In this document: piece by piece, positions 38,069-45,351 of the stretch
Layout: every line of letters begins with the position of its first letter
Position numbering within the stretch: the stretch's first letter is position 1
Made by a program: the position numbers and the translations under genes
Notes under the pieces: model-generated
Seen by the model: the letters and a program-made list of their open reading frames with translations, nothing else
Databases searched by the model: none
Told to the model about the DNA's origin: nothing
Assembly (NCBI RefSeq): GCF_012726175.1
Contig: NZ_JAASAD010000010.1
Location: 1-64,000, forward strand
Source: Micromonospora sp. HNM0581
GTDB lineage: Bacteria > Actinomycetota > Actinomycetes > Mycobacteriales > Micromonosporaceae
DNA length: 64,000 nt
Direction: 5' to 3'

Positions 38069-38725
38069 TCAGCGACCGGACCAGCGCATCGTCGCCTCGG
38101 TCCGGTTGCTCACCCCGAGTTTGGCGAAAACGCGGTTGAGGTGGTTCTTGACCGTCTTCTCGGTCAGCAGCAGGCGCCGGGCGATGGCGGCGTTCGAGTG
38201 GCCCGCGTCGAGCAGCTCGACAACTTCCCTTTCCCGGGGCGTCAGCCCGAACTCGTCCTGCATCCGACGGATGCGGTCGGCGTGTCCGGCCGTCTCCCGA
38301 TCCCGTAACGCCTGGTCACGCAGGGCGGAGATGGTGACGGCAGCGCCCCGCGGCGACAGCCAGGCCTGCCCAGCGGCCACTGCCCGTACGGCGCGAAGTA
38401 GCTCTACCGGCTCGAACTCGCCGTGCACCAGGTAGCCCCGGGCACCCCCGCGGAGCATCCCGGAGATCAGCTCCTCGCCGGAATCGCTCGTCAACGCCAG
38501 TACGGCAGTGTGCCCGGTGAGTTGGGTGACGACGCTGAGCCCGTCGGCGATCGGCATACGGTGGTCGAGCAACGTCACGGCCGGGCGGAGACGTTGCGCG
38601 CTGCTGAGCGCGGTCCGTCCGTCGCCCGCCTCGCCGACCACCGCCATGTCGTCGGCGCTGGCCAGGTAGCCGCGCAGCGCGGCCCGGACGATGGGATTGT
38701 CGTCGACGATCAAGATGTCGATCAT
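38069..38725 (-). CDS. NarL/LuxR-family response regulator
   Basis: 218 residues from ATG 38725. The N-terminal receiver starts MIDILIVDDNP with both acidic residues, has the phospho-acceptor Asp in LLDHRMP, and has a Ser/Thr switch region (ALTSDSGE). The usual Lys near GYL is His (GYLVHGEFE), which is atypical and shared with the next gene. The C-terminal helix-turn-helix is canonical (LTPREREVVELLDAGHSNAA, LLLTEKTVKNHLNRVFAKLG). No histidine kinase is adjacent. In gene order it pairs with the receiver-only protein downstream and the ECF sigma factor beyond. Confidence 0.9.
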   Translation of the reverse strand: MIDILIVDDNPIVRAALRGYLASADDMAVVGEAGDGRTALSSAQRLRPAVTLLDHRMPIADGLSVVTQLTGHTAVLALTSDSGEELISGMLRGGARGYLVHGEFEPVELLRAVRAVAAGQAWLSPRGAAVTISALRDQALRDRETAGHADRIRRMQDEFGLTPREREVVELLDAGHSNAAIARRLLLTEKTVKNHLNRVFAKLGVSNRTEATMRWSGR

Positions 38726-38823
38726 CGGGTCGCCGTCCACTGCGGTCGTGGGCGTGGGGCGGCGGCCGGTTGCGCACGGCGGACGACGGTGTTCGCGGCG
38801 AACTGACGCATCAGGGGGCCGGG

Positions 38824-38988
38824 CTAGCTGATGGTGACGTGGTCGGTGGTCATCGGGGCCTTGACGACGGTGGCGGTCAGACCGGTGACCACAGCCCGTG
38901 AGGCGGTGTGCCGCCACGGAGACGGAACCCGCGCGAGGAGGAACAGGCGGCGCGGGTTGGAACTGCCCGACACCGGGTCACCGGACAT
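38824..38988 (-). CDS. Small ORF (54 aa) ending like the CBM35-like neighbour; possible remnant
   Basis: An ATG (complement of 38986-38988) to TAG (38824-38826) frame with G/C-biased third positions. Its C-terminus, TTDHVTIS, resembles the end of the carbohydrate-binding protein encoded just upstream on the same strand (DVDKVTIS). This suggests a partial duplication remnant or a tiny gene. No ribosome-binding site is convincing. The rest of the 38,726-39,093 gap shows no other credible gene. Confidence 0.25.
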   Translation of the reverse strand: MSGDPVSGSSNPRRLFLLARVPSPWRHTASRAVVTGLTATVVKAPMTTDHVTIS

Positions 38989-39093
38989 GGTGCGGCTTCC
39001 CGGCCCGGAAATGGCGAATCAGACTCAATACCGCGGGCACGGCACGAATCTACACACCGGGGCATCGAACCGGCGATTGGCGTGCGGACCTTG

Positions 39094-39882
39094 TCAACTG
39101 ATCGTCACCTTGTCGACATCCGGTGCCGGCGACGTGTCGTTGTACAGCGTTACCGCAACACGACCTGCAGGTATCGCTGCGGTGAACTGTAGTGTTCGCG
39201 GAAGTTGCCAACTGGTTCCGCTGACTTGGAAGGAGCTGGGCGCGGCGTTGTTGATCGCCACTTTCAGTTCTCGTGCGCCGTCCGACTCGTAGGTGACGGT
39301 GACCGTACGGGTGCCGGCGGTCGGTACGTCGAGATAGACGACGACCCTGCCGAGATAACGTACCCGGGCCCCGCCGTCGCAGGTGCCGCAACTGGTGACC
39401 GCCGCTCCACCGGTGATGGAGTTACCCGGGTCCTCGGCCTGCACACTCACCGGGCTGAACGTCGTGGGCGTTTGTGACGGTTCGGTCGGCTGCGACACCC
39501 CGGGTGTGCTGGACCGGATGGCACCGGGCGACTGAACCACCTCCCGTACCGGTGCGGCGGACGTTCCGGCCGACGCCGAGCGGAGTGGCCCGCTGCTCGG
39601 CGGAGGTGGGGTACCCGGTGTGCCGGGCAGGGGGCTGGGGGTCGGACCGATCGCGGAGGTGGTCGTGGGATCAGGCAGTTCAAGTGGCGAGGCCGAGGCA
39701 TCCGTCGTCGTCGAGGGCGGACGGACCTGGTCGGCGACCGAGGTCCTGGTGGCGGGGGAGCCCTCGTACCGCAGGGTCCCGATCAGGACGAGTACGCCGA
39801 GGGACGCCAGCACGGTGGCACCGGCCAGCCGCCATGGCGTGAGCCGGCGCCGTCCCGGTCGGTCCAGGTCTGCCTCAGGCAT
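39094..39882 (-). CDS. Membrane-anchored CBM35/CBM6-like carbohydrate-binding protein
   Basis: 262 residues from ATG 39882. A basic N-terminus is followed by one membrane segment (LAGATVLASLGVLVLIGTL), a long Pro/Ser/Thr linker (wall-spanning type) and a C-terminal beta-sandwich of about 120 residues. That domain has a CBM6/35 pattern: VQAEDPGNSITGG, GARVRYLG, VVVYLDVPTAGTRTVTVTYE and DVDKVTIS at the end. Such domains bind glycans, often with calcium. It is divergent from the transglycosylase-like gene at 39999 with a 116-bp gap. Together with the discoidin and ricin-type domains nearby it gives the island three surface-lectin-like proteins. Confidence 0.8.
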   Translation of the reverse strand: MPEADLDRPGRRRLTPWRLAGATVLASLGVLVLIGTLRYEGSPATRTSVADQVRPPSTTTDASASPLELPDPTTTSAIGPTPSPLPGTPGTPPPPSSGPLRSASAGTSAAPVREVVQSPGAIRSSTPGVSQPTEPSQTPTTFSPVSVQAEDPGNSITGGAAVTSCGTCDGGARVRYLGRVVVYLDVPTAGTRTVTVTYESDGARELKVAINNAAPSSFQVSGTSWQLPRTLQFTAAIPAGRVAVTLYNDTSPAPDVDKVTIS

Positions 39883-39998
39883 GACCAAACGGTAGACGGT
39901 CAACCGCCGCCGGTCCTGGGTCGAAAGGCCCAAGCGGGCCCAGGACCGTCCCTCGTGGTGGGTCCGGTTCCGGTGCTCCTCCACGGAGTCGACTGAAC

Positions 39999-41699
39999 GT
40001 GATGGACGTCGTGGCCGTTGTGGAACGGACCGCCGCTGGTGTCCGGATGGCGTCACGACGCCCGACGAGGAGACGACCTGCAGTGAAACAGCCGAGCGCA
40101 CGTGGACTTGTAACCTGGTGGAGAGGAATGAGCCGACGTGGTGCGACGGTGACGTCGCTGGTGCTGGCTCTCGTGTGTGTGGCGACGGGCGTGGTCGGAC
40201 ACAGGATCGCGGTCGCGGACCCCGTGCGGGAAGCCAGTCAACCGGTCGACGCGGAGACCGCGCAGACGATCTCGATTGCCGCGCTGTCCTGCCCGGCGTT
40301 GAACGGCCCACGGCTCGCGGCCCAGCTGATGGCGAACTCCGCCGTGGCGGCGGACCAGGTCGATGGGGTGGCGGCCATGCCGGCCGCGACGTTCACCAAG
40401 TGGGCGCCGTGGCCGGGCGCAGTGGCCCAGGACACCACCGCCAGCGTGTACGCGCTCGCACACCACATGTGTGACCTGGTGGGGCAGATCCGGGTGGCCG
40501 GCGTCGACGGTGACCAGTGGCGGGCGGCCCTCGCGGCGTACCACTCCGGCATCGACGCGGTGCGCGGCGCGGCAGGGGTACCGGATGGGGCTCGGGAATA
40601 CGTCAGTCAGGTCGCCGCCCACACGGTCTGGTATGCCGACCAGGCGGTGTTCGGCGGTCCCAACGGTTCCGCCACCCCCGCGACCGTCACCATGCGGGGC
40701 GTCTCGGCAGCGGATCCCGGATCGCCGGTGCCGGCGGAGTATCTACCGGCGGTACACGCCGCCGGCTCGGTCTGTCCGCAGGTCACCCCGGCACGGGTCG
40801 CCGCGCAGGTGATGGCCTCATCAGGTTTCGACCCCAATTTGCGCTCCGCGGACCGGATGGGCATCGCCCAGTTCCGTGCCCAACTGTGGAGCGAGTACGG
40901 GCCAGCCGGAAACTCACCGTGGGATCCACACGCGGCGATCACGGTGCTGGGTCGGACGATGTGCGCACTCGTGAAGTCGCTGACGCCGCTGGGTGGAGAC
41001 AGCTACCGGCACGCCCTCGCGGCTTTCCAGGTGGGCGCAGATGCGGTACGCGCCGCCGGTGGGATGCCACCGGTGCCGTCCGTGGCGGAGTTCGCTGACC
41101 GGACAATTTCGCTCACCGACTCCTACTCCGGCGTGAACACGAGCCCTTCGGCCAGCCCGTCGCCCTCACCCGTCCGGGCGACGCCGAGTCCGTCACCGCG
41201 GCGCAGCACCCCAGCACCGAGCGCCGCTCCCACGCGCACTCCGAGCGCCGATCCGACCCCTTCGGCGCCGACGCAGTACCGGCTCGTGAACGTGCACAGC
41301 AGGAAGGCGATGACCGTACCGAACCGCTCCGTGGCGGCGAACGAGATCCTCGTGCAGCAACCGGATCGGGGCGGAGCAGACCAACGCTGGCTGTTGGTAC
41401 GCGACCGCGACGGCCTTGTCAGGATCAAGAGCGTACTCAACGGCCTGGTGCTCTCGCCTCTCGATGGGTCGAAGGAGCCCTACGCCTTCGCCGCCCAGGT
41501 GCCCGACGCCAGCACCTCGGCGACCCGGTGGCGGCTCGACGACATCGGCGGTGGGCTGTTCGAGATCCAGAACGAGGGCAGCGGTCTGCTCCTGGCTTTG
41601 CAGTTCATGGTCGACACCGACGGGACCCGGCTGTTCCAACATCCCGACAACGGGACCGTCGACCACCTCTGGCGGCTGGTTCCTGCGGGAGGCGAGTGA
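39999..41699 (+). CDS. Tandem lytic-transglycosylase-like (catalytically dead) protein with ricin-type lectin domain
   Basis: 566 residues from GTG 39999; later in-frame starts at 40002, 40047 or 40129 are possible. A signal-anchor (TSLVLALVCVATGVVG) precedes two SLT-like domains. The second reads AQVMASSGFDPNLRSADRMG then IAQF, LWSEYG, WDPHAAI and LAAFQVGADAV. It follows actinobacterial transglycosylases closely, but the catalytic Glu of the usual ESG motif is Ser (about residue 274). In the first domain the same site is Asn (AANS-type, about residue 113). A Ser/Pro/Thr linker leads to a C-terminal ricin-B domain with three W repeats (DQRWLL, ATRWRL, DHLWRL). It probably binds peptidoglycan or glycans without cutting them. 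It sits 2 bp upstream of the mycosin-like gene. Confidence 0.82.
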   Translation: MMDVVAVVERTAAGVRMASRRPTRRRPAVKQPSARGLVTWWRGMSRRGATVTSLVLALVCVATGVVGHRIAVADPVREASQPVDAETAQTISIAALSCPALNGPRLAAQLMANSAVAADQVDGVAAMPAATFTKWAPWPGAVAQDTTASVYALAHHMCDLVGQIRVAGVDGDQWRAALAAYHSGIDAVRGAAGVPDGAREYVSQVAAHTVWYADQAVFGGPNGSATPATVTMRGVSAADPGSPVPAEYLPAVHAAGSVCPQVTPARVAAQVMASSGFDPNLRSADRMGIAQFRAQLWSEYGPAGNSPWDPHAAITVLGRTMCALVKSLTPLGGDSYRHALAAFQVGADAVRAAGGMPPVPSVAEFADRTISLTDSYSGVNTSPSASPSPSPVRATPSPSPRRSTPAPSAAPTRTPSADPTPSAPTQYRLVNVHSRKAMTVPNRSVAANEILVQQPDRGGADQRWLLVRDRDGLVRIKSVLNGLVLSPLDGSKEPYAFAAQVPDASTSATRWRLDDIGGGLFEIQNEGSGLLLALQFMVDTDGTRLFQHPDNGTVDHLWRLVPAGGE

Positions 41700-41701
41700 C
41701 C

Positions 41702-43357
41702 GTGCAGCCTCGGATCAGGCTGGCCGTCGCGTCAAGGTGGGCTGTCCTGCTGGGACTTCTCACCGCTGTCGTGCTCGCCGCCCCGGCTCGTGCCGACAAC
41801 CAGCCGAATGTGAAGTACTACACGGTGACCAATTCTCACCAGGGAACACCGGAGAGCCTGCCCCGGATTGCGACCCGTTTCCTCGGCTCCACCGACCGGG
41901 CCGGCGAGATCTTCAACCTCAATGTCGGGCGGCCCCAACCGGGCGGTGGTGCGCTCACCGACCCGGCGACGATCCGGCCGGGCTGGCACCTGGTGCTGCC
42001 GTGGGACGCAGTCGGCGAAGGAGTCCGCTACGGGGTCCTCCCCGGCGCCGAGGCGACCCCGTCCGGTACCGCTGCGCCGCGTACGGATTCACAAGCCACT
42101 GCCGCGCCGCGTACGAACCAGCCCAGCACCGCGCCGCCAGCCCAACGTCCCGGAACCGCGGCGCCGGCTGCCCCCGCCGGCGTCCCGGACCGGCAGCAGG
42201 CGGCCAACCCGGTGACCCCGGTCCGACCCTCGGCGGAGCCCGGCTGCCGGCCACCAAAGGGCAAGGCGGGCGTGACGGTCTCGGACTGGGCCGTCAAGCA
42301 GCTCGCCGCGGAGCGGGCCTGGGACAGCGCCCGCGGCCGAGGGCAACTCGTCGCGATCGTCGACTCGGGTGTGGACGGCACGTCGGCCAGGCTGACCGGG
42401 CATGTGACGGTGGGCGTGGACGTCGTCGCCGGTGGTGGCCGGGGTGATGTGGACTGCCTCGGCAGCGGCACCGCGATGGCCGGTATCGTCGTCGCGCAGC
42501 CCTTCAAAGGCAGCGTGTTGGTGGGCCTCGCACCGGACGCCACCGTGCTGCCGATCAGGGTGGTGACCGACAGGCCACCGGCCCGGTCGGCGGACCAGGT
42601 GACCGCTGTCGAGACGGCGGTCGCCGCCGGTGCCACCGTCATCGCACTCGGATCGCACGTGGACACGAACGACGTCGGGGTGGCCAGGGCGGTGACCACC
42701 GCTGTGGCCAACGACATCGTCGTGGTCGCCGCTGCAGCGTTGGACGGGGAGCCGGTCGACCCGGCGGCCGTTCTGCCGGACGAGGGCGTGTTGCGGGTCG
42801 GTGCCATCGGGGTCAACGGCCAGGTCGCCGCAAGGTACCGGTCAGGTGGCGTGCACGTGGTCGCGCCCGGTGTCGATGTCACAAGCCTCGGTCGGTCCGA
42901 GGCGGACCCTTTCGTCGGCAGCGGCACCCAGTACGCGGTGGCGTACGTGGCCGGCGAGGTGGCGCTGGTGCGGTCGGCCTATCCGAAGCTCAGTGCGAGC
43001 GAGGTGGTGGAGCGGGTCAAGGCGACCGCGCACAAGCCCGCCGCGAGTGCCGCGAGCGTCGACTACGGCTACGGCGTGATCGATCCGGCTGCGGCGGTGA
43101 ACACCGTGCTACCCGACGAGCGCCTGACTGTGGGGGACGGCGACGAGCCGGGTGGTACTGCGGAGTCGACCGGTGGCGGACGGATCGCGCTCCTGGCGAT
43201 GATGGCGTTGGTCATGGCGGCGGCGCTTGTGCTGCTCGTTCTCCGGCTCCGTACGGTGCTGCGTGGCCACGCGGAACCGGTCGCCGACCCCTATCCGGCG
43301 TTGACCGGCTCGACCGGCTCCTGGCCGGTCATGTCGGACCAGAGCCGGAGCGGCTGA
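41702..43357 (+). CDS. Mycosin-like S8 subtilase, predicted inactive (pseudoprotease)
   Basis: 551 residues from GTG 41702, two bases after the preceding stop. A signal peptide (WAVLLGLLTAVVLAAPARA) is followed by a LysM-like segment (YYTVTNSHQGTPESLPRIA to HLVLPW) and a Pro/Ala/Thr linker. A subtilase domain (about 190-440) comes next, then a C-terminal membrane segment (IALLAMMALVMAAALVLLVL), the layout of type VII secretion mycosins. The Asp is kept (VDSGVD, Asp221), but the His site is Ser (CLGSGTA, Ser255), the oxyanion Asn site is Leu (near residue 347) and the Ser nucleophile site is Gln (GSGTQYA, Gln410). Proteolysis is therefore not expected. In ESX systems MycP also has a structural role that does not need its activity, so a scaffold function fits. 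Confidence 0.85.
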   Translation: MQPRIRLAVASRWAVLLGLLTAVVLAAPARADNQPNVKYYTVTNSHQGTPESLPRIATRFLGSTDRAGEIFNLNVGRPQPGGGALTDPATIRPGWHLVLPWDAVGEGVRYGVLPGAEATPSGTAAPRTDSQATAAPRTNQPSTAPPAQRPGTAAPAAPAGVPDRQQAANPVTPVRPSAEPGCRPPKGKAGVTVSDWAVKQLAAERAWDSARGRGQLVAIVDSGVDGTSARLTGHVTVGVDVVAGGGRGDVDCLGSGTAMAGIVVAQPFKGSVLVGLAPDATVLPIRVVTDRPPARSADQVTAVETAVAAGATVIALGSHVDTNDVGVARAVTTAVANDIVVVAAAALDGEPVDPAAVLPDEGVLRVGAIGVNGQVAARYRSGGVHVVAPGVDVTSLGRSEADPFVGSGTQYAVAYVAGEVALVRSAYPKLSASEVVERVKATAHKPAASAASVDYGYGVIDPAAAVNTVLPDERLTVGDGDEPGGTAESTGGGRIALLAMMALVMAAALVLLVLRLRTVLRGHAEPVADPYPALTGSTGSWPVMSDQSRSG

Positions 43358-43363
43358 CCACCG

Positions 43364-43384
43364 GCTGACCAACTGCTGGTCGGC
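43364..43384. terminator. Hairpin between convergent genes
   Basis: GCTGACCA (43364-43371) pairs with TGGTCGGC (43377-43384), eight pairs with one G-U and a 5-base loop, immediately after the mycosin-like gene and before the convergent DUF72 gene. There is no clear T-run, which is usual in high-GC actinomycetes. Confidence 0.4.
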
Positions 43385-43402
43385 ATCGGGCGGATTCAGG
43401 AA

Positions 43403-44254
43403 TCAGAACAGGGTGGTGGGCTCGACCGGGATCGGCTCGGGCGGTGGGTTCAGCTCCGGTATCCGGGCGCGTACCTCCTCGTGGAAGCGGCGGGCCAGCA
43501 TCGGTGCGTCGGCGTTGTCCGGCGTGTGGATGAACACGGTCGGCGACCGGCCTTCGCGCAGCCACTGTGCGTTGAGATCCACCCAGCGTCGCCAGCCCTC
43601 GACGGTGCGTGCCGGGTCGTCGCGGCCGAGGTACCGGACGATCGGATGGTCGGTGAGCGCCGTCGTACGCAGCGGCATCCTCGGCTTCCTGGTCCAGGCG
43701 TCCCGCTCGGCGTCGCTGGTCGGCGGGTCGGTGAAGAACGCGGTGGTGTCGAAGGGGATCCACTCGGCGTCCGTGTCGGCCAGGATCGTCTCCAGTAGCC
43801 GGGTCGCGCGGGGGTCGGTGACGAAGGCCGGGTCGCGTACCTCCACGGCGGGGCGGTGGGCGGCGGGCAGACGGCGCAGGAAGCGGGCGAGGGTGGGTAC
43901 GTCGTGCGGGCCGAACGAGCCGGGCAACTGAACCCAGAGGGCGTGGACCCGTGGGCCGAGTGGTTCGATCGCGTCGAGGAAGGCGCGCATCGGCCTGTCG
44001 ACGTCGGTGAGCCGGCGTTCGTGGGTGACCACCTTCGGCAGCTTGAGTACGAAGCGGAAGTCGGTTTCGGTCTGCTCCGCCCAGGAGGTGACCGTGTCGA
44101 GGGTCGGCGTGGCATAGAAGGTGGTGTTGCCCTCGACGGCGTCGCACCAGCCCGCGTAGTGCCTGAGCCGGTCGTTCGCCGGCAGCGGATGGGGGAGCAG
44201 GCGTCCCTGCCAGGACCGGTGAGTCCACATCGCACACCCGACGTGCAGTCGCAT
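43403..44254 (-). CDS. DUF72 family protein
   Basis: 283 residues from ATG 44254. It shows the typical DUF72 features: an N-terminal LHVGCAMWTHRSWQGRLLP, RLRHYAGWCDAVEGNTTFY, FRFVLKLPKVVTHERRL, HALWVQLPGSFGP, HRPAVEVRDPAF and a late TVFIHTPDNADAP. DUF72 proteins adopt a TIM-barrel fold of unsettled biochemical function. The gene follows 44265-45008 on the same strand by 10 bp, so the two are probably transcribed together. It appears to mark the right edge of the island where conserved chromosomal genes resume. Confidence 0.9.
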   Translation of the reverse strand: MRLHVGCAMWTHRSWQGRLLPHPLPANDRLRHYAGWCDAVEGNTTFYATPTLDTVTSWAEQTETDFRFVLKLPKVVTHERRLTDVDRPMRAFLDAIEPLGPRVHALWVQLPGSFGPHDVPTLARFLRRLPAAHRPAVEVRDPAFVTDPRATRLLETILADTDAEWIPFDTTAFFTDPPTSDAERDAWTRKPRMPLRTTALTDHPIVRYLGRDDPARTVEGWRRWVDLNAQWLREGRSPTVFIHTPDNADAPMLARRFHEEVRARIPELNPPPEPIPVEPTTLF

Positions 44255-44264
44255 GGACACCTGT

Positions 44265-45008
44265 TCAGCCGGCGTCGACGCGTTCGACGGTGAAGGAGGA
44301 GACGCCGCCGGTGACGTCGATGTCGTAGCGGTCCGTCGCGGAGTTCCAGCCGGGCGCGGTGAAGGTCGTGCCGCCGGCCACCCCCGAGTGGGTGGTGCCG
44401 TCGACGGTGACCGAGCCGGCTCCGCCACCGGCGCGTACCTGTACAGGTGCGTCACCGGCGAGGCGGACGACAACCTGGCTCGCACCGCCGCCCAGCAGGG
44501 TCCGCTGGGTACCTTCCGGCGGGGGCAGGATCAGTTCGACCCGGGTCGCGCCGGCGGTGAACTCGACGTCGCCGAGTTGCGCGCCGTGCAGGTCGAGATG
44601 CTGCTCCTTCGCGCCGCCGCCGAGTCGGACGTGCCAGCGTACCGACTCGGCCAGCGCCACCTCCACGATTGCCGGACCGTCCAGCTCGGTGCCGCGCAGG
44701 CTGGTCAGCAGGTTTCCGTCGGTGAGGGAGACGGTGGGTCGGACGCTGGCGTCGCGGGGTGTCGATATGCGGTATGCGTCGTCGCCGAGGTCGGTGGTGC
44801 GTACCCGGATCACGTCGGCGCCGTCGAGCAGCACGAAGGTGGCCTCGCGCAGGTCACCGGCGGCACCGGTGACGACGTGCCCGTTGCGGCTGTCGTTACG
44901 GACCGTGACCCACGTCCAGGTGGCGACCACCACCACGACGATGACCAGTACGGCCGAACCTATCCACCACCACAACCGTCGCCCCCCGACGGTCTGAGTG
45001 CTCTCCAC
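44265..45008 (-). CDS. Membrane-anchored beta-rich hypothetical protein
   Basis: 247 residues from GTG 45008, chosen because GGGAGG (complement of 45018-45023) lies nine bases upstream; upstream in-frame starts lack this. After a short basic N-terminus there is one membrane segment (WWIGSAVLVIVVVVVATW), then about 210 residues of regular short beta-strands (VSLTDGNLLTSLRG, HVRLGGGAKEQHLDLHGAQL, GSVTVDGTTHSG). This layout resembles bacterial adhesin-like or DUF4097-type beta-solenoids. No enzyme motif is visible. It probably faces the cell exterior. Confidence 0.75.
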   Translation of the reverse strand: MESTQTVGGRRLWWWIGSAVLVIVVVVVATWTWVTVRNDSRNGHVVTGAAGDLREATFVLLDGADVIRVRTTDLGDDAYRISTPRDASVRPTVSLTDGNLLTSLRGTELDGPAIVEVALAESVRWHVRLGGGAKEQHLDLHGAQLGDVEFTAGATRVELILPPPEGTQRTLLGGGASQVVVRLAGDAPVQVRAGGGAGSVTVDGTTHSGVAGGTTFTAPGWNSATDRYDIDVTGGVSSFTVERVDAG

Positions 45009-45303
45009 GTCGTGTCGCCTCCCGAACGAATGGCCCGACGAGTTCTTACCCGCCTGCCACCGAGTCTTACGCGTGTCAGGTCTAGCGGGCTCACCGCGGG
45101 GTGTGGCACTCATGCCACCACGAGATCATGCCCGGCCGGGAAGCACGTTGGGTTGGCGCCCTCATGTCCGAGCGTCATGATCATGTTGAGGTTGGCCAGG
45201 TCGCCGCGGCGTTCAGAGTAGATCGTCGGGCTGGGTTGCCGTTGTAGGTGACCAGGTTTGACCTCGGCACCGTTGGCGTGCCGTCCTGACCACCCAAAGT
45301 GAC

Positions 45304-45322
45304 CGTCAACCTGGAGTTGACG
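45304..45322. promoter_or_regulatory. Distal palindromic operator of the Clp-N gene
   Basis: CGTCAACCTGGAGTTGACG is an inverted repeat with CGTCAAC/GTTGACG arms. Its centre lies 28 bp from the centre of the second, nearly identical palindrome. The spacing and the shared half-sites suggest cooperative binding by one regulator, probably the HTH protein encoded just downstream. Confidence 0.65.
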
Positions 45323-45331
45323 AGAGTGGGG

Positions 45332-45350
45332 CGTCAACCTAGGGTTGACG
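45332..45350. promoter_or_regulatory. Proximal palindromic operator abutting the start codon
   Basis: CGTCAACCTAGGGTTGACG is a perfect dyad (CGTCAACC-TAG-GGTTGACG). It ends two bases before the ATG at 45352, leaving no room for a Shine-Dalgarno sequence. The transcript is therefore either leaderless or starts within the dyad, and bound protein would block it directly. Confidence 0.7.
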
Positions 45351-45351
45351 T

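Larger units (their letters stand above)
45009..45351. other. Intergenic region with divergent starts
   Basis: This 343-bp gap separates two divergent genes. Its right end carries the two palindromes described separately. A minus-strand open frame (45110-45337) is present but has no recognisable product and no good start, so it is not called. Nothing else was identified. Confidence 0.5.

Noticed and set aside
38831..39292. 153-codon plus-strand frame
   Set aside because: It runs antisense across the CBM35-like gene end and gives no recognisable protein.
45110..45337. Possible 75-residue minus-strand gene
   Set aside because: No ribosome-binding site, no recognisable product, and it overlaps the upstream control region of the Clp-N gene.
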